A stretch of 53,648 bases of DNA from Ignavibacteria bacterium (GTDB lineage Bacteria; Bacteroidota; Ignavibacteria; Kapaibacteriales; UBA961), in assembly GCA_016873735.1 (NCBI GenBank), contig VGWD01000014.1:1-53648 (forward strand), read 5' to 3'. Within the stretch, counting starts at the first letter, position 1. Every line of letters begins with the position of its first letter. Below, one piece after another: positions 17,459 through 26,429 of the stretch. Both the position numbers and the translations under genes were made by a program. The notes under the pieces were generated by a model. The model was given only the letters and a program-made list of their open reading frames with translations, was not told the DNA's origin and did not search any database.

Positions 17459-18442
17459 ATGATCAATATTGTGTTATGTATACTTCTTTCAATCTGCATA
17501 TTGAGTGAAAGTAAGGCTCAAACCACTGCTAAGGAATTCATTTCCGCGGCAGCACTGAAGCAAGGCATGCAAGACTTGAATGGAGCCATTTCTGATTATA
17601 CGCATGCTTTGGAATTGGATTCCACTCGCTTTGATGTTCTCATCGGGCGTGGCACATGCTATATGAATGTCGGGAAACAACAAGAGGCGCGATCTGATTT
17701 TCTGAAATATCTCGAAAAAGATCCAATGAATTTAGATCTCTATTATTCAATAGCGATTACGTATTTATATGAGAACAATCATGCAGGGGCTTTACCTCAT
17801 CTGGACAAGGCAATTGCATTAAATCAGGATTATCCACCGAATCGGACTATGCGTGGACAGATTTTATCCTATTTGGGATATACAGTCACGGCATGCAATG
17901 ACTTCATGCATGCAATGAACATGGGAGATAAAGAAGGCGCTGATCTCTATCACAAACATTGTGGAAATAGTTGGGATTCTACCGAAGGATATGTTTTGAC
18001 ATGGCCTGTGGAAGAAGGATGGAAGATGCAGTCATCCATGGAAGACTCAACCTTCCGTTTGATAGAGTTTCTGAAAGAACATGAAAGTCCTGATACATGG
18101 ACGGAATATGGAGCAATGTTGACCCTTCGAGGATTTGAACCGGGAACGACATTGCATTCGTTTTCAGCATCGATAAAGAATGAGTTTACAGCAAGAGCAC
18201 CTAAAGCAACAATGCGCATCATTGCTCAACAAAAGAACGGTCCAAATCCTTGGATGATCATTGCTCTTGAAGCACCAATGACCACCAATCACAAAAAACC
18301 CGAATCGCAATTGTGGCATCTGGTGATGGGAAAATCTACCATTTATGGAAATTTCAGGGCCGTCAAGGAGAAAAAGCTCACCCATAAACTCATCAGTTCA
18401 TGGACTTCATTTTTCCGGTCGGGTACAATCATTGAGAAATAA
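17459..18442 (+). CDS. Exported TPR-repeat protein
   Basis: 327 aa. A clear signal peptide (hydrophobic residues 3-16, then SKAQT) is followed by three or four tetratricopeptide repeats between about 25 and 160. Typical wording includes 'GAISDYTHALELDSTRFDVLIGRG' (repeat 1), 'YYSIAITYLYENNHAGALPHLDKAI' and 'GQILSYLGYTVTACNDFMHAM', all pieces of one helical array. The C-terminal 150 residues form a separate domain without a motif I know. TPR arrays bind other proteins, so a periplasmic scaffold role is likely. AGGA sits 9 bases before the ATG. The 3' end overlaps the convergent pseudouridine synthase remnant by 14 bases. Confidence 0.8.
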   Translation: MINIVLCILLSICILSESKAQTTAKEFISAAALKQGMQDLNGAISDYTHALELDSTRFDVLIGRGTCYMNVGKQQEARSDFLKYLEKDPMNLDLYYSIAITYLYENNHAGALPHLDKAIALNQDYPPNRTMRGQILSYLGYTVTACNDFMHAMNMGDKEGADLYHKHCGNSWDSTEGYVLTWPVEEGWKMQSSMEDSTFRLIEFLKEHESPDTWTEYGAMLTLRGFEPGTTLHSFSASIKNEFTARAPKATMRIIAQQKNGPNPWMIIALEAPMTTNHKKPESQLWHLVMGKSTIYGNFRAVKEKKLTHKLISSWTSFFRSGTIIEK

Positions 18443-19133
18443 TCAATTGATACCGTTCGAAAAAAGTCTGTAAGGATGTATCATCCCGGATTGGGTCATA
18501 GGTAATAAGCACTTCTTCTTGCGTGATGGGATGCGTGAATTGAAGAGATGTTGCAAAAAGCAATAAACGATGCAATCCAAAATGCTCTCTGAACAAACGA
18601 TTGAATGCTCCGTCTCCGTATCGAACATCACCTGCGATGGGATGTCGTGTATGTGCACAATGCTTTCTGATTTGATGCCGCCTCCCTGTTTTCAAATCCA
18701 CCTCCATCAATGAAATCCTCGTCGTATCAAATTGACTTGAAGGATACTCCACTTCTTTGTGTGCTCTCATGAAAAAATGAGTTTCCGCTTCTCTTAGTTT
18801 ATCATCGATGGCAATAGGTGAATCTCAAATACATGATTCCATCCATCCCCTTACAATAACATGATAGCGCTTTTTTATGCTACCTTCCCGCATGCAAACA
18901 TTCAATGCGAAATGCGATTCTTGATTCAAGGCAAACAGTACGATCCCGCTTGTTGCTCTATCAATGCGATGTATGGGATATACAAATGTTCCCAGCATAT
19001 CACGTAGCAAAGGCATGCAGGATTGTTCATTTGGAGACAAAGCAGAATGATGAACATGAATGCCGGGGCTTTTTGCAATGGCAATGCAATATTCATCGTG
19101 ATAGAGAATGCTAAATGGAATCGATTCAGTCAT
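18429..19133 (-). pseudogene. TruC-like tRNA pseudouridine synthase interrupted by an in-frame TGA
   Basis: The frame opens at the ATG at 19133 and stops at a TGA (18825-18827) after 102 residues. The same frame then continues without interruption for 18 codons to an internal ATG (18770) and on to the stop at 18429. The two parts make one RluA/TruC-type enzyme. Part 1 has the catalytic motif HRIDRATSG (Asp58) and KKRYHVIVRGW; part 2 has the RNA-binding motif TGRRHQIRKHCAHTRHPIAGD and FGLHRLLLFA. The TGA falls where E. coli TruC has a leucine (VLDYPL against I-stop-DSPI), one base away from TTA. TGA ends many intact neighbours, so a changed genetic code is unlikely. Either a recent nonsense mutation, a sequencing error or read-through. 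Its start overlaps the nfu-like gene by 8 bases. Confidence 0.85.
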
Positions 19134-19368
19134 CCGCCAAATGAGCAGAAGTAATTTCGGGAAAACGTTTGCGAAGTATGCGTTCTATTCCACCATGTAA
19201 TGTGATCGATGATGCACTGCATTTCGAGCATGCTCCTTGCAAACGCACATGGACTCTTCCTTGTTCATCAATCGAGACAAGTTTTATTGAACCACCATCA
19301 CGTTCGATGCCCGGTTTGATCTCTTGATCAATAACCTGTTCAACACGAGTGAATAAATCGGATATCAT
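19126..19368 (-). CDS. NifU C-terminal-domain (Nfu-type) iron-sulfur carrier
   Basis: 80 aa, a free-standing NifU C-terminal domain. It carries the cluster-binding CxxC as GACSKCSAS, after the typical '[12 protein letters not shown]' stretch. Such proteins transiently hold and deliver Fe-S clusters in the cytosol. It lacks the degenerate A-type domain found in NfuA, hence no symbol. Its start overlaps the end of the UDP-glucuronate decarboxylase gene (ATGA), and its end overlaps the pseudouridine synthase, so it sits inside a tightly coupled operon. In Bacteroidota such small NifU proteins are often near SUF or Mrp genes; none is present here. Confidence 0.88.
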   Translation of the reverse strand: MISDLFTRVEQVIDQEIKPGIERDGGSIKLVSIDEQGRVHVRLQGACSKCSASSITLHGGIERILRKRFPEITSAHLADD

Positions 19369-20309
19369 GACTGTTTTCCAAGAGCATCTTTAAAATAGTC
19401 CAATGTCTTTACCAAGCCCTCGCGCCTCTGAACACTTGGCTCCCATTTCAATATTGCACGTGCTCTGGTGATATCAGGTTGACGTACTCTGGGATCATCC
19501 TGGGGCAAATCTTTATAGGATATTTTGGACATGGATCCTGAAATTTCCAATATTTCTTTTGCAAGGTCCAGCATCGATAATTCATCCGGATTCCCAATAT
19601 TCACGGGGTCTGATTCATCAGAAAGTAGTAATCGATAAATACCTTCAACCAAATCATCAACATAACACACAGAGCGAGTTTGTGAACCATCACCAAAGAC
19701 TGTCAAGTCTTCACCACGCAATGCTTGCGACATGAATGCGGGAATGGCTCTTCCGTCTTCAATGCGCATGCGCGGACCATATGTATTGAAAATCCGAACG
19801 ATGCGTGTTTCGAGTCCGTGATATCTATGATAAGCCATAGTCATTGCTTCGGCAAAGCGCTTTGCCTCATCATACACACCACGAATTCCAACGGGATTCA
19901 CATTCCCCCAATATGATTCTTCCTGAGGATGTGTAAGTGGATCACCATAGACTTCGCTTGTACTGGCAAGAAGAAAGCGTGCTTTTTTTGCTTTTGCCAA
20001 TCCGAGTGCTTTATGAGTTCCCAAAGAACCAACCTTCAAAGTTTGGATGGGATAGCGAAGATAATCCACGGGTGATGCCGGAGACGCAAAATGAAGGATT
20101 GCATCAAGTTCACCATCGATGTACATATATTCAGTGACATCATGATGAATGAAACGAAAATGTTCATTTCCTATAAGGTGAGCTATATTGTCAGTGGAAC
20201 CTGTGATGAGATTATCCATGCAAATCACATCATATCCTTTTCCGATGAATTTGTCACAGAGATGTGAGCCCAAAAAACCTGCACCGCCTGTTATGAGTAT
20301 GCGTGGCAT
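19365..20309 (-). CDS. UDP-glucuronic acid decarboxylase (UDP-xylose synthase)
   Basis: 314 aa, a short-chain dehydrogenase/reductase of the extended type. The NAD motif GGAGFLGSH is at 8-16, the catalytic Ser/Thr in [11 protein letters not shown] and the YxxxK in [28 protein letters not shown] and [14 protein letters not shown] match the UXS subfamily closely. It converts UDP-glucuronate to UDP-xylose in the cytosol, supplying a sugar for surface polysaccharide. It shares one base with the FAH-family gene upstream and four with the nfu-like gene downstream. The link with the glycosyltransferase 1 kb away is plausible but not shown. Confidence 0.93.
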   Translation of the reverse strand: MPRILITGGAGFLGSHLCDKFIGKGYDVICMDNLITGSTDNIAHLIGNEHFRFIHHDVTEYMYIDGELDAILHFASPASPVDYLRYPIQTLKVGSLGTHKALGLAKAKKARFLLASTSEVYGDPLTHPQEESYWGNVNPVGIRGVYDEAKRFAEAMTMAYHRYHGLETRIVRIFNTYGPRMRIEDGRAIPAFMSQALRGEDLTVFGDGSQTRSVCYVDDLVEGIYRLLLSDESDPVNIGNPDELSMLDLAKEILEISGSMSKISYKDLPQDDPRVRQPDITRARAILKWEPSVQRREGLVKTLDYFKDALGKQS

Positions 20310-21289
20310 CAGCGTTGTACCTCAATTGTATTGGACAATGCACCAAGCGCATCAATTGTACACACCACAGTATCGCCCTCTTTCACCCACAATGGTGGAT
20401 CATACACTTTGCTTCCATTCAATTCAAGGAAACATCCGGTTCCACAAGTACCTGAACCGATGACATCACCCGGATGGAGTGTGACTCCATAACTTGCGCG
20501 CTCGATGATTTGTGCAAAAGTCCATGACATGTCTTTGACATTTCCAAGAGATACGGGCTCACCATTCAAAGTGCATGTCATTTGCAAATCATATGTAGCA
20601 CCATTTGGAGTATCTATTTTCTTGGAGGCGAGTTCCTCTTTAGTCACGAGCCATGGGCCTAATGTGGTTGCAAAGTCTTTTCCTTTTGCCGGTCCAAGAT
20701 TAAGTTTCATTTCATGCATTTGCATGGCACGTGCACTCCAATCATTCATCACCATGAATCCTGCGATATACTCATCGGCTTTCGAAGCAGGAATGTCTGT
20801 ACCTTTCTTTCCGATGACGATTGCTACTTCCAATTCAAAATCCAATTGCTCCAAATGCATCGGGCGAACGGTGATCGGCCCAGGACCAAATACCGCTTGA
20901 TGATTTGTGAAATAAAAAATTGGAATCTCATCAAATTCAGGAATCATGTCGAGACCTCTATTCCGGCGAGCTGCTTCAACATGCTGTCTGAAAGCATATC
21001 CATCACGCATCGATGTTGGATGCGGTACAGGTGAAAGCAATGTTACGATTTGTTCAGGAATGCCAAGATGCATTATATCACCCGTCATAGTTTCGAGCAA
21101 TTTTGCATCATGCATCGCTGCATCCCCCAAGCGGAGGAAAGAAAGGATATCGGAAGGAAGATATGGCAAAGTGAATCCGGCATCAGACTTCACATTTGCG
21201 CGCATGACAGCAAGATCATATACAAGATGATTGCAGAACATGCCCAAACGTTCAATATTCGGAGCCGGTTGAAAAGTGATGAGTTTCAT
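20309..21289 (-). CDS. Fumarylacetoacetate hydrolase family protein
   Basis: 326 aa. The C-terminal FAH domain has the acidic metal ligands in [16 protein letters not shown] and [12 protein letters not shown], and the [19 protein letters not shown] block. The N-terminal part contains [18 protein letters not shown] and [13 protein letters not shown], as in bacterial FAH proteins of about 330 residues linked to homogentisate breakdown. Likely reaction: hydrolysis of a C-C bond in a 1,3-diketo acid, possibly fumarylacetoacetate in tyrosine degradation. No homogentisate dioxygenase or maleylacetoacetate isomerase is in the window, so the substrate is open. It is the first gene of the FAH-UXS-nfu-truC operon and starts just after the terminator of the glycosyltransferase gene. 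Confidence 0.88.
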   Translation of the reverse strand: MKLITFQPAPNIERLGMFCNHLVYDLAVMRANVKSDAGFTLPYLPSDILSFLRLGDAAMHDAKLLETMTGDIMHLGIPEQIVTLLSPVPHPTSMRDGYAFRQHVEAARRNRGLDMIPEFDEIPIFYFTNHQAVFGPGPITVRPMHLEQLDFELEVAIVIGKKGTDIPASKADEYIAGFMVMNDWSARAMQMHEMKLNLGPAKGKDFATTLGPWLVTKEELASKKIDTPNGATYDLQMTCTLNGEPVSLGNVKDMSWTFAQIIERASYGVTLHPGDVIGSGTCGTGCFLELNGSKVYDPPLWVKEGDTVVCTIDALGALSNTIEVQR

Positions 21290-21307
21290 GATTGTTCCTT
21301 AATAAAA

Positions 21308-21335
21308 AAGGTGTCCGTTTTCATTCGAACACCTT
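21308..21335 (-). terminator. Rho-independent terminator of the glycosyltransferase operon
   Basis: A 7-bp stem (AAGGTGT at 21308-21314 with ACACCTT at 21329-21335) is followed on the minus strand by TTTTTTATT. It lies about 40 bases past the GT2 stop and immediately before the FAH-family gene. Confidence 0.8.
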
Positions 21336-21374
21336 CAAAATTACTGAATTTCAGAGTCAATGCTGAATGGAATA

Positions 21375-22826
21375 TTAACTCTCAAGGGCATGACGCAAGG
21401 ATAATGCACCAACTGTTCCAAATCCTGCCAAAAAGAGCAATTGGAAAGGAATGGCCGCTATTTCCAGATAAAACAATGAAATGGAAATACCAATGATGAA
21501 ATAGATCGTGAAGAACAATTCAACCAATACCGCTCCACCAATTTTCTTCTGAACATATTTTTTCTTTTTCCACTCGCCATCAGCGCCAACGATTTTATAT
21601 TTCGGAGTGCGTAGAAATGCTGTTTTCTTACCGGTCAATGCTTCAAACACCGCTCTGGTATTATTAACTGCAAAACCCATGCTTCCTGCCATGAAAACCG
21701 GGAATAACATAAGTCTTCTACGCCAGTCCAAATGTATCGCTCTTTGTGCATACATGTAAAACATGAATGTGCTCACAGAGGCAAGCACGAAGATTCCCAT
21801 CATCGTGAAAATTGAATCATAACCTTCAACGGTATTTTTGATCACCACCAAAGGAACATTCAAAAATGCGGTCAAGAGAATAAATGGAAATACGATATTG
21901 CTCGTGAGATGCACGGTACATTCCAATTTCACTTTAAGTGGAAGCGAGGAGCTCCAAACCATCGGCAATAATTTCTTTGCTGTTTCAACCGCGCCTTTGG
22001 TCCAACGGAATTGCTGGGTTTTCAATCCATTGATGTCTGCAGGCAATTCAGCAGGTGATGTGACATCATTCAAGAACACGAATTTCCAACCGCGAAGTTG
22101 AGCGCGATAGCTAAGATCCAAATCTTCTGCCAATGTGTCTGCATGCCAATTTCCCGCATCTTCGATACAAGACTTCCTCCAAATTCCGGCCGTACCATTG
22201 AAATTTATAAAGAATCCTGCTTTATTGCGCACTTGCTGTTCAATCACGAAATGACCATCCAGAGCCAATGCCTGAGCTCTTGTCAAATAAGAATAATCTT
22301 CATTCAAATGTTCCCAACGTGTTTGCACCATTCCAACGCCTTCATTGCGAAAATGCGGAACGGTTTTCATCAAGAAGTCTTTCTTGGGAACGAAATCGGC
22401 ATCGAAAATAGCAACAAATTCACCCCTGGCTTTTTCTAGCCCGCTTTTCAAAGCACCCGCCTTATAGCCGGTACGATCTATGCGATGAATATGCTTGATG
22501 TCGAAACCACGTGCTGCCCATTCGGCAACCAATCGACGTGATACTTCAACAGTTTCATCAGTCGAATCATCAAGAAGTTGTATTTCCAATTTGTCTTTGG
22601 GATATTCCATTTCGCACACTGCATTCACAAGGCGTTCTATGACATAGACCTCATTGAAAACAGGCAATTGTACGGTGACCAATGGTAATTCTGTAGGAGT
22701 TTCAATATTAGGAGTTGCATATGCTCTGGTTTTGTGATAGTAGTATATCATCACAAGACCGTGAAGACCGAATGCAAAAAGGATGCTTAATGAGATAAAG
22801 TACACAATGAGTATTGCAACTTCCAT
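21375..22826 (-). CDS. Cellulose-synthase-like family 2 glycosyltransferase (membrane)
   Basis: 483 aa. An N-terminal membrane helix (about 4-28) precedes a GT-A domain with the processive-synthase signature: LLDDSTDET (first Asp), DADF (DxD), AEDLDL (catalytic base region TLAED) and QQFRW (QxxRW). Three or four further membrane helices follow from about residue 300. This pattern is shared with bacterial and plant beta-glycan synthases (CslA-like, glucomannan/glucan). It probably polymerises or transfers a sugar across the inner membrane; the product cannot be named. It lies 47 bases downstream of the LptE gene and is the last gene of the DUF4286-MBL-LptE-GT operon. Confidence 0.9.
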   Translation of the reverse strand: MEVAILIVYFISLSILFAFGLHGLVMIYYYHKTRAYATPNIETPTELPLVTVQLPVFNEVYVIERLVNAVCEMEYPKDKLEIQLLDDSTDETVEVSRRLVAEWAARGFDIKHIHRIDRTGYKAGALKSGLEKARGEFVAIFDADFVPKKDFLMKTVPHFRNEGVGMVQTRWEHLNEDYSYLTRAQALALDGHFVIEQQVRNKAGFFINFNGTAGIWRKSCIEDAGNWHADTLAEDLDLSYRAQLRGWKFVFLNDVTSPAELPADINGLKTQQFRWTKGAVETAKKLLPMVWSSSLPLKVKLECTVHLTSNIVFPFILLTAFLNVPLVVIKNTVEGYDSIFTMMGIFVLASVSTFMFYMYAQRAIHLDWRRRLMLFPVFMAGSMGFAVNNTRAVFEALTGKKTAFLRTPKYKIVGADGEWKKKKYVQKKIGGAVLVELFFTIYFIIGISISLFYLEIAAIPFQLLFLAGFGTVGALSLRHALES

Positions 22827-22873
22827 GGTATTTGTTTGGAATTAGAGTGAGTGAATGGTTGCCCGATACGGGA

Positions 22874-23392
22874 TTACCATCCCGATACCACGGCAAGAAG
22901 AATATCTTCGCCAATTTGCTGCAGAGCTGCGATAACCGCATCTTCTCTTGCTTGTTGCCCCTGACTTATGAGATAGACTTGAAAGTTGGAGAATGTTCTT
23001 TTCCAGACTTGCTTTCGCTTGACAATATCTGTGTATTCTGTCTCGACAGAAACGGTGATTCTTCTCTCTCTTTCAACTTCACCAGGGCTGACAGACACAA
23101 CAACATCTTCAATTCTGACAATTGTCGATTGTAATTGCGCATCGCCGTTGGCATCCACAAGCACAAGGGTATTGTCATTACGGAATTTGTCAAGCAATCG
23201 CCTCGTCAGCACATCTCTGAATCGAGGATTTCCAAAACCGCTATTGTCTTGCACCGCAGAAAGACTAATCGTCTTGAGATGATCCGGTATGGATCCGCCG
23301 GTGAAAGAATAGCATCCCGACAACAACAAGATGCAAATTATGGAAAGGATGGTGAGTAGTCTATTACTGATATATGAATAGTTGTTCATCAT
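22874..23392 (-). CDS. lptE: LptE-like LPS-assembly lipoprotein
   Basis: 172 aa. Signal peptide with lipobox LLSGC (mature start CYSFTGGSIPDHLKTI), the usual opening of LptE in Bacteroidota. The body has the small alpha/beta LptE layout with a basic RRLLDKF region and a long VERERRITVSVETEY strand. LptE plugs the LptD barrel and helps place lipopolysaccharide in the outer leaflet of the outer membrane. Two ATG codons (23392, 23389) are possible. It lies 19 bases after the MBL-fold gene. Confidence 0.8.
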   Translation of the reverse strand: MMNNYSYISNRLLTILSIICILLLSGCYSFTGGSIPDHLKTISLSAVQDNSGFGNPRFRDVLTRRLLDKFRNDNTLVLVDANGDAQLQSTIVRIEDVVVSVSPGEVERERRITVSVETEYTDIVKRKQVWKRTFSNFQVYLISQGQQAREDAVIAALQQIGEDILLAVVSGW

Positions 23393-23411
23393 TATTATTC
23401 TCGATGATTAT

Positions 23412-24083
23412 TCACTGCAAAAATGGATTGTTGAGTTGTTCTTCGCCTATGGTTGTCAAAGGCCCATGGCCGGGAAATACCACTGTTTCTTCCGGCAATG
23501 GCAAAAGGTATTGTGCTATAGAACTCAATAATGTTTCGGTATCTCCGCCGGGCAAATCCGTTCTTCCTATACTTCCCGCAAATAATGTGTCTCCCACGAA
23601 AGCACATGAATGCTCATGATCCACGAAACAGACTCCTCCTTCCGTATGTCCGGGAGTGTGAATCACTTGGCAAGTCCAATCTCCGCAAGTAAGTATATCT
23701 CCATGATTGATCATACCCGTTGGATTCACATTTTCCAGCTTGAAAGGTAATGGCCATACGGTATGGGCTTGTTGATCAAGCAATCTATATGCATCCAGCG
23801 GATGGACCAAAATTTCCCAATGCTTTTCGGCGCAAAGTTCAGCATCAGCTGTATGATCCCAATGTGAGTGTGTGAGCCACAAAGCTTCAATGTTCACTCC
23901 CTTCTCAGCAGCAAAAGTAGAAAACACGTGTATACTTTCATGTGGCGCATCGATGACTATAGCACATCCCTTTGACATATCGAGCAGCATATACCCATTT
24001 GTGGCCACCGGTCCGGATTCAAGTGCAAGAACTTGTAAATGCTCTGCATCGGGCAATGAATAACAATGCATTCCATCCATCAT
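23412..24083 (-). CDS. MBL-fold hydrolase, glyoxalase II-like
   Basis: 223 aa metallo-beta-lactamase fold. The motif THSHWDHTAD provides the two-metal site, with the later ligands in HTPGHTEGG, FVGDTLFAGSIGRTDLPGG and FPGHGPLTTIGEE. This order and length fit the glyoxalase II-like group (hydroxyacylglutathione hydrolase-related, YcbL type). It probably hydrolyses a thioester or related substrate in the cytosol. It overlaps the DUF4286 gene by 4 bases (ATGA), so translation is coupled. Confidence 0.88.
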   Translation of the reverse strand: MMDGMHCYSLPDAEHLQVLALESGPVATNGYMLLDMSKGCAIVIDAPHESIHVFSTFAAEKGVNIEALWLTHSHWDHTADAELCAEKHWEILVHPLDAYRLLDQQAHTVWPLPFKLENVNPTGMINHGDILTCGDWTCQVIHTPGHTEGGVCFVDHEHSCAFVGDTLFAGSIGRTDLPGGDTETLLSSIAQYLLPLPEETVVFPGHGPLTTIGEEQLNNPFLQ

Positions 24084-24412
24084 GCTTGCTCCTGTAATCG
24101 TAAGGTAAATTCAGTGATCATTTCGCGTCTATTTCCTTTTGCGAGATCACCATATCGGGCATCATGTTTCTCTCGGAGTGCAGGTGAAAGAGCAATGCGA
24201 TATTCCTGAATCGCAGATAGATTCTTCGCTTCATAGGTAATCCTGAATGAATCATGACCTTCCATTGCGGGTTCTATCACTCTGAGGAATTGGCATGATT
24301 GAAATACACCCGTTTGCATCACTTCGGGTATATGCTCGGTTCTCATCCATTCCACCCATTCTTCGGCAATGGATGAGTCCACATGCATGGATACTTCATA
24401 AAAAGCAGACAT
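24080..24412 (-). CDS. DUF4286 family protein
   Basis: 110 aa. Matches the small family seen widely in Bacteroidota: starts YEVSMHVDSSIAEEWVEWM, then HIPEVMQTGVF and a C-terminal Y...LR..H..RYG...REM segment. The fold is expected to be ferredoxin-like, as in antibiotic-biosynthesis-monooxygenase-type proteins, but the function is unknown. It has one of the few strong Shine-Dalgarno sites in the window (AAGGAGG, 5 bases before the ATG). It is the first gene of a four-gene operon. Confidence 0.8.
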   Translation of the reverse strand: MSAFYEVSMHVDSSIAEEWVEWMRTEHIPEVMQTGVFQSCQFLRVIEPAMEGHDSFRITYEAKNLSAIQEYRIALSPALREKHDARYGDLAKGNRREMITEFTLRLQEQA

Positions 24413-24515
24413 TCAATCCTCCTTCAATACCAATAATCCTCTTTCAATATCACTGATTATGAGCCACATTGAAAAGAAATGGCAGAATCGTGAATGCAGA
24501 GGTGTGATTTCATCG

Positions 24516-24523
24516 TAATTTTG
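24516..24523 (+). promoter_or_regulatory. Bacteroidota-type -7 box (TAATTTTG) for the MsbA-like gene
   Basis: A perfect TAnnTTTG match 96 bases before the ATG at 24620, in the 207-base divergent gap. The gap also holds a 23-codon open frame (24541-24612) that I regard as chance. Confidence 0.45.
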
Positions 24524-24619
24524 TATCCGATTGCACAAAAATGGGAATTCCTTACGGATTCACCGACATACATGATGGAATCTCTTTGACATGCAATCCC
24601 GGAGATATGTAAACTTTGT

Positions 24620-26407
24620 ATGAAAACTGAACCAAATCAACGCTTGGAGCGAGGCGAAGCAGGCGCTCAAATCAGATTCCTCTTGTCATTTTACAAACCC
24701 CATGCCCTGAAAGGCCTGGTGGCATTGGTCACGATGTTGTTCACTGCATCGATAGGACTCTTGTTCCCCGCCATGATAGGGACAATGTTGGATGGTTTTA
24801 TTCATCCCGAAACATCATTCTCCGTATTCGGCATTGCGCCATCCCCGGGAATGCTCGCCATCGGTTTGCTGATCCTGATTGCATTGCAAAGCACGATACG
24901 TTTTTTTGCTTCGATGACGATAACTCGCATCACGGAAACTTCACTGGCCGAATTGCGCACCAAAGCATTCAATCATATCATACGACTGCCCATGCATTTC
25001 TTTGCGGAACGGCGTGTGGGAGAATTATCATCTCGACTTTCATCCGATCTGTCTCAGATTCAGGAAACATTCGCATTCACGATACTTGAATTGCTAAGAC
25101 AAACAATTTTTCTGATAGGTGGCATAGCTTTCATCCTCACGGCAGGCTTGAATCTGGCTCTTCCTGTTTTGCTCTCTTTGCCGGTGCTTGTGTTGATTGC
25201 AGTATTGTTTGGCAGATTCATACGCAAACAAAGCATGAAAACTCAGGATGCATTGGCAATTTCTGCAACTATCATAGAAGAAACATTGCAGGCAATCGCA
25301 AGTGTAAAATCCTTTACAAATGAGCACTATGAAAAAGAACGTTATCGGGGTGCGCTTTCACATGTGATTGGCTTGGCAATTCGCACTGCTCGATTGCGAT
25401 CGGCTTTCGTTTCCTTCATTCTTTTTGCCTTCTTTGGAGGCATTGCAGGGGTCATATGGTATGGAGGAATGCTCGTGCAACAAGGAGACATTACGATTGG
25501 CACATTTGCCACTTTCTTGATTTATGCAATGTTTGTCGGGGGAGCAATGGGTAGCTTTGCTGAATTGCTCGGGCAAATTCAAAAAGCGCTTGGAGCTTCT
25601 TTCAGATTGAAAGAAATATTGGATACTCAAGTAGAAGACATGATCGAAGTCCAAGATACAGCAATGTTCAGACCATTGCATTCAGTTACTTTGAAGAATG
25701 TGGCATTTCGATATCCTTCACGTACGGACATCACGGCTTTACAGTCAATCAATCTGGAGATTGCATCAGGACAAAGAGTTGCATTTGTCGGTGAAAGCGG
25801 TGCGGGAAAAAGCACAACGGCTTCACTTATTCAACAGTTTTATCAGCCGACAGAGGGAATGATTTTGTTTGATGGAATTCCTGCCTCCGAGCTCGGACTG
25901 GCATGCATTCGCGCATCTATTGGCATTGTGCCACAAGACATCGTCTTATTTGGTGGTACCATCGCAGAAAACATTCGTTATGGCAATATCAATGCCGTCA
26001 TGGAAGAAGTGGAACATGCCGCTGAATTGGCTAATGCAAAAGAATTCATCGAACGATTTCCTGAAGGATATCAGACAATCGTGGGAGAAAGAGGCATCAC
26101 TCTTTCCGGTGGACAAAGACAAAGAATTGCAATTGCACGTGCCATTTTGAAAAATCCTCCTATTTTGATTTTGGATGAAGCAACAAGTTCTCTTGATTCT
26201 TCTTCTGAACATCTGATCAGCGAAGCATTGGAACGATTGATGGGATCAAGAACCACGATCATCATTGCACATCGACTTTCAACCATAAAAGATTGTGATG
26301 CAATTGCAGTGTTCTCCAAAGGAACAATCATTGAATACGGAACCCATGATGAATTGATTGCTCAACAAGGTGTATATGCTCATCTTTCAGCATTACAGTT
26401 ACGATGA
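24620..26407 (+). CDS. MsbA-like ABC exporter half-transporter
   Basis: 595 aa with an ABC transmembrane domain (about 30-310, six helices) and an ATPase domain (about 350-590). The ATPase has Walker A GESGAGKS, Q-loop PQDIVLFGG, signature LSGGQRQR, Walker B ILILDEATSS and the H-loop IIAHRLSTI. This is the homodimeric exporter type (MsbA/LmrA/BmrA), which flips lipids or drugs across the inner membrane. Whether it is the essential lipid A flippase cannot be told from sequence. It is followed after 22 bases by a MalK-type ATPase, so they are likely cotranscribed. Confidence 0.92.
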   Translation: MKTEPNQRLERGEAGAQIRFLLSFYKPHALKGLVALVTMLFTASIGLLFPAMIGTMLDGFIHPETSFSVFGIAPSPGMLAIGLLILIALQSTIRFFASMTITRITETSLAELRTKAFNHIIRLPMHFFAERRVGELSSRLSSDLSQIQETFAFTILELLRQTIFLIGGIAFILTAGLNLALPVLLSLPVLVLIAVLFGRFIRKQSMKTQDALAISATIIEETLQAIASVKSFTNEHYEKERYRGALSHVIGLAIRTARLRSAFVSFILFAFFGGIAGVIWYGGMLVQQGDITIGTFATFLIYAMFVGGAMGSFAELLGQIQKALGASFRLKEILDTQVEDMIEVQDTAMFRPLHSVTLKNVAFRYPSRTDITALQSINLEIASGQRVAFVGESGAGKSTTASLIQQFYQPTEGMILFDGIPASELGLACIRASIGIVPQDIVLFGGTIAENIRYGNINAVMEEVEHAAELANAKEFIERFPEGYQTIVGERGITLSGGQRQRIAIARAILKNPPILILDEATSSLDSSSEHLISEALERLMGSRTTIIIAHRLSTIKDCDAIAVFSKGTIIEYGTHDELIAQQGVYAHLSALQLR

Positions 26408-26429
26408 ATCCAATAAACGAGAAAATGTC

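Noticed and set aside
18825-18827. TGA as a selenocysteine or reassigned codon in the TruC-like gene.
   Set aside because: The position aligns with leucine in E. coli TruC, not Cys or Trp, and TGA is the normal stop of many neighbouring genes.
24541-24612. A 23-residue open frame before the MsbA-like gene.
   Set aside because: Short, no ribosome-binding site, and no known leader-peptide logic; likely chance.
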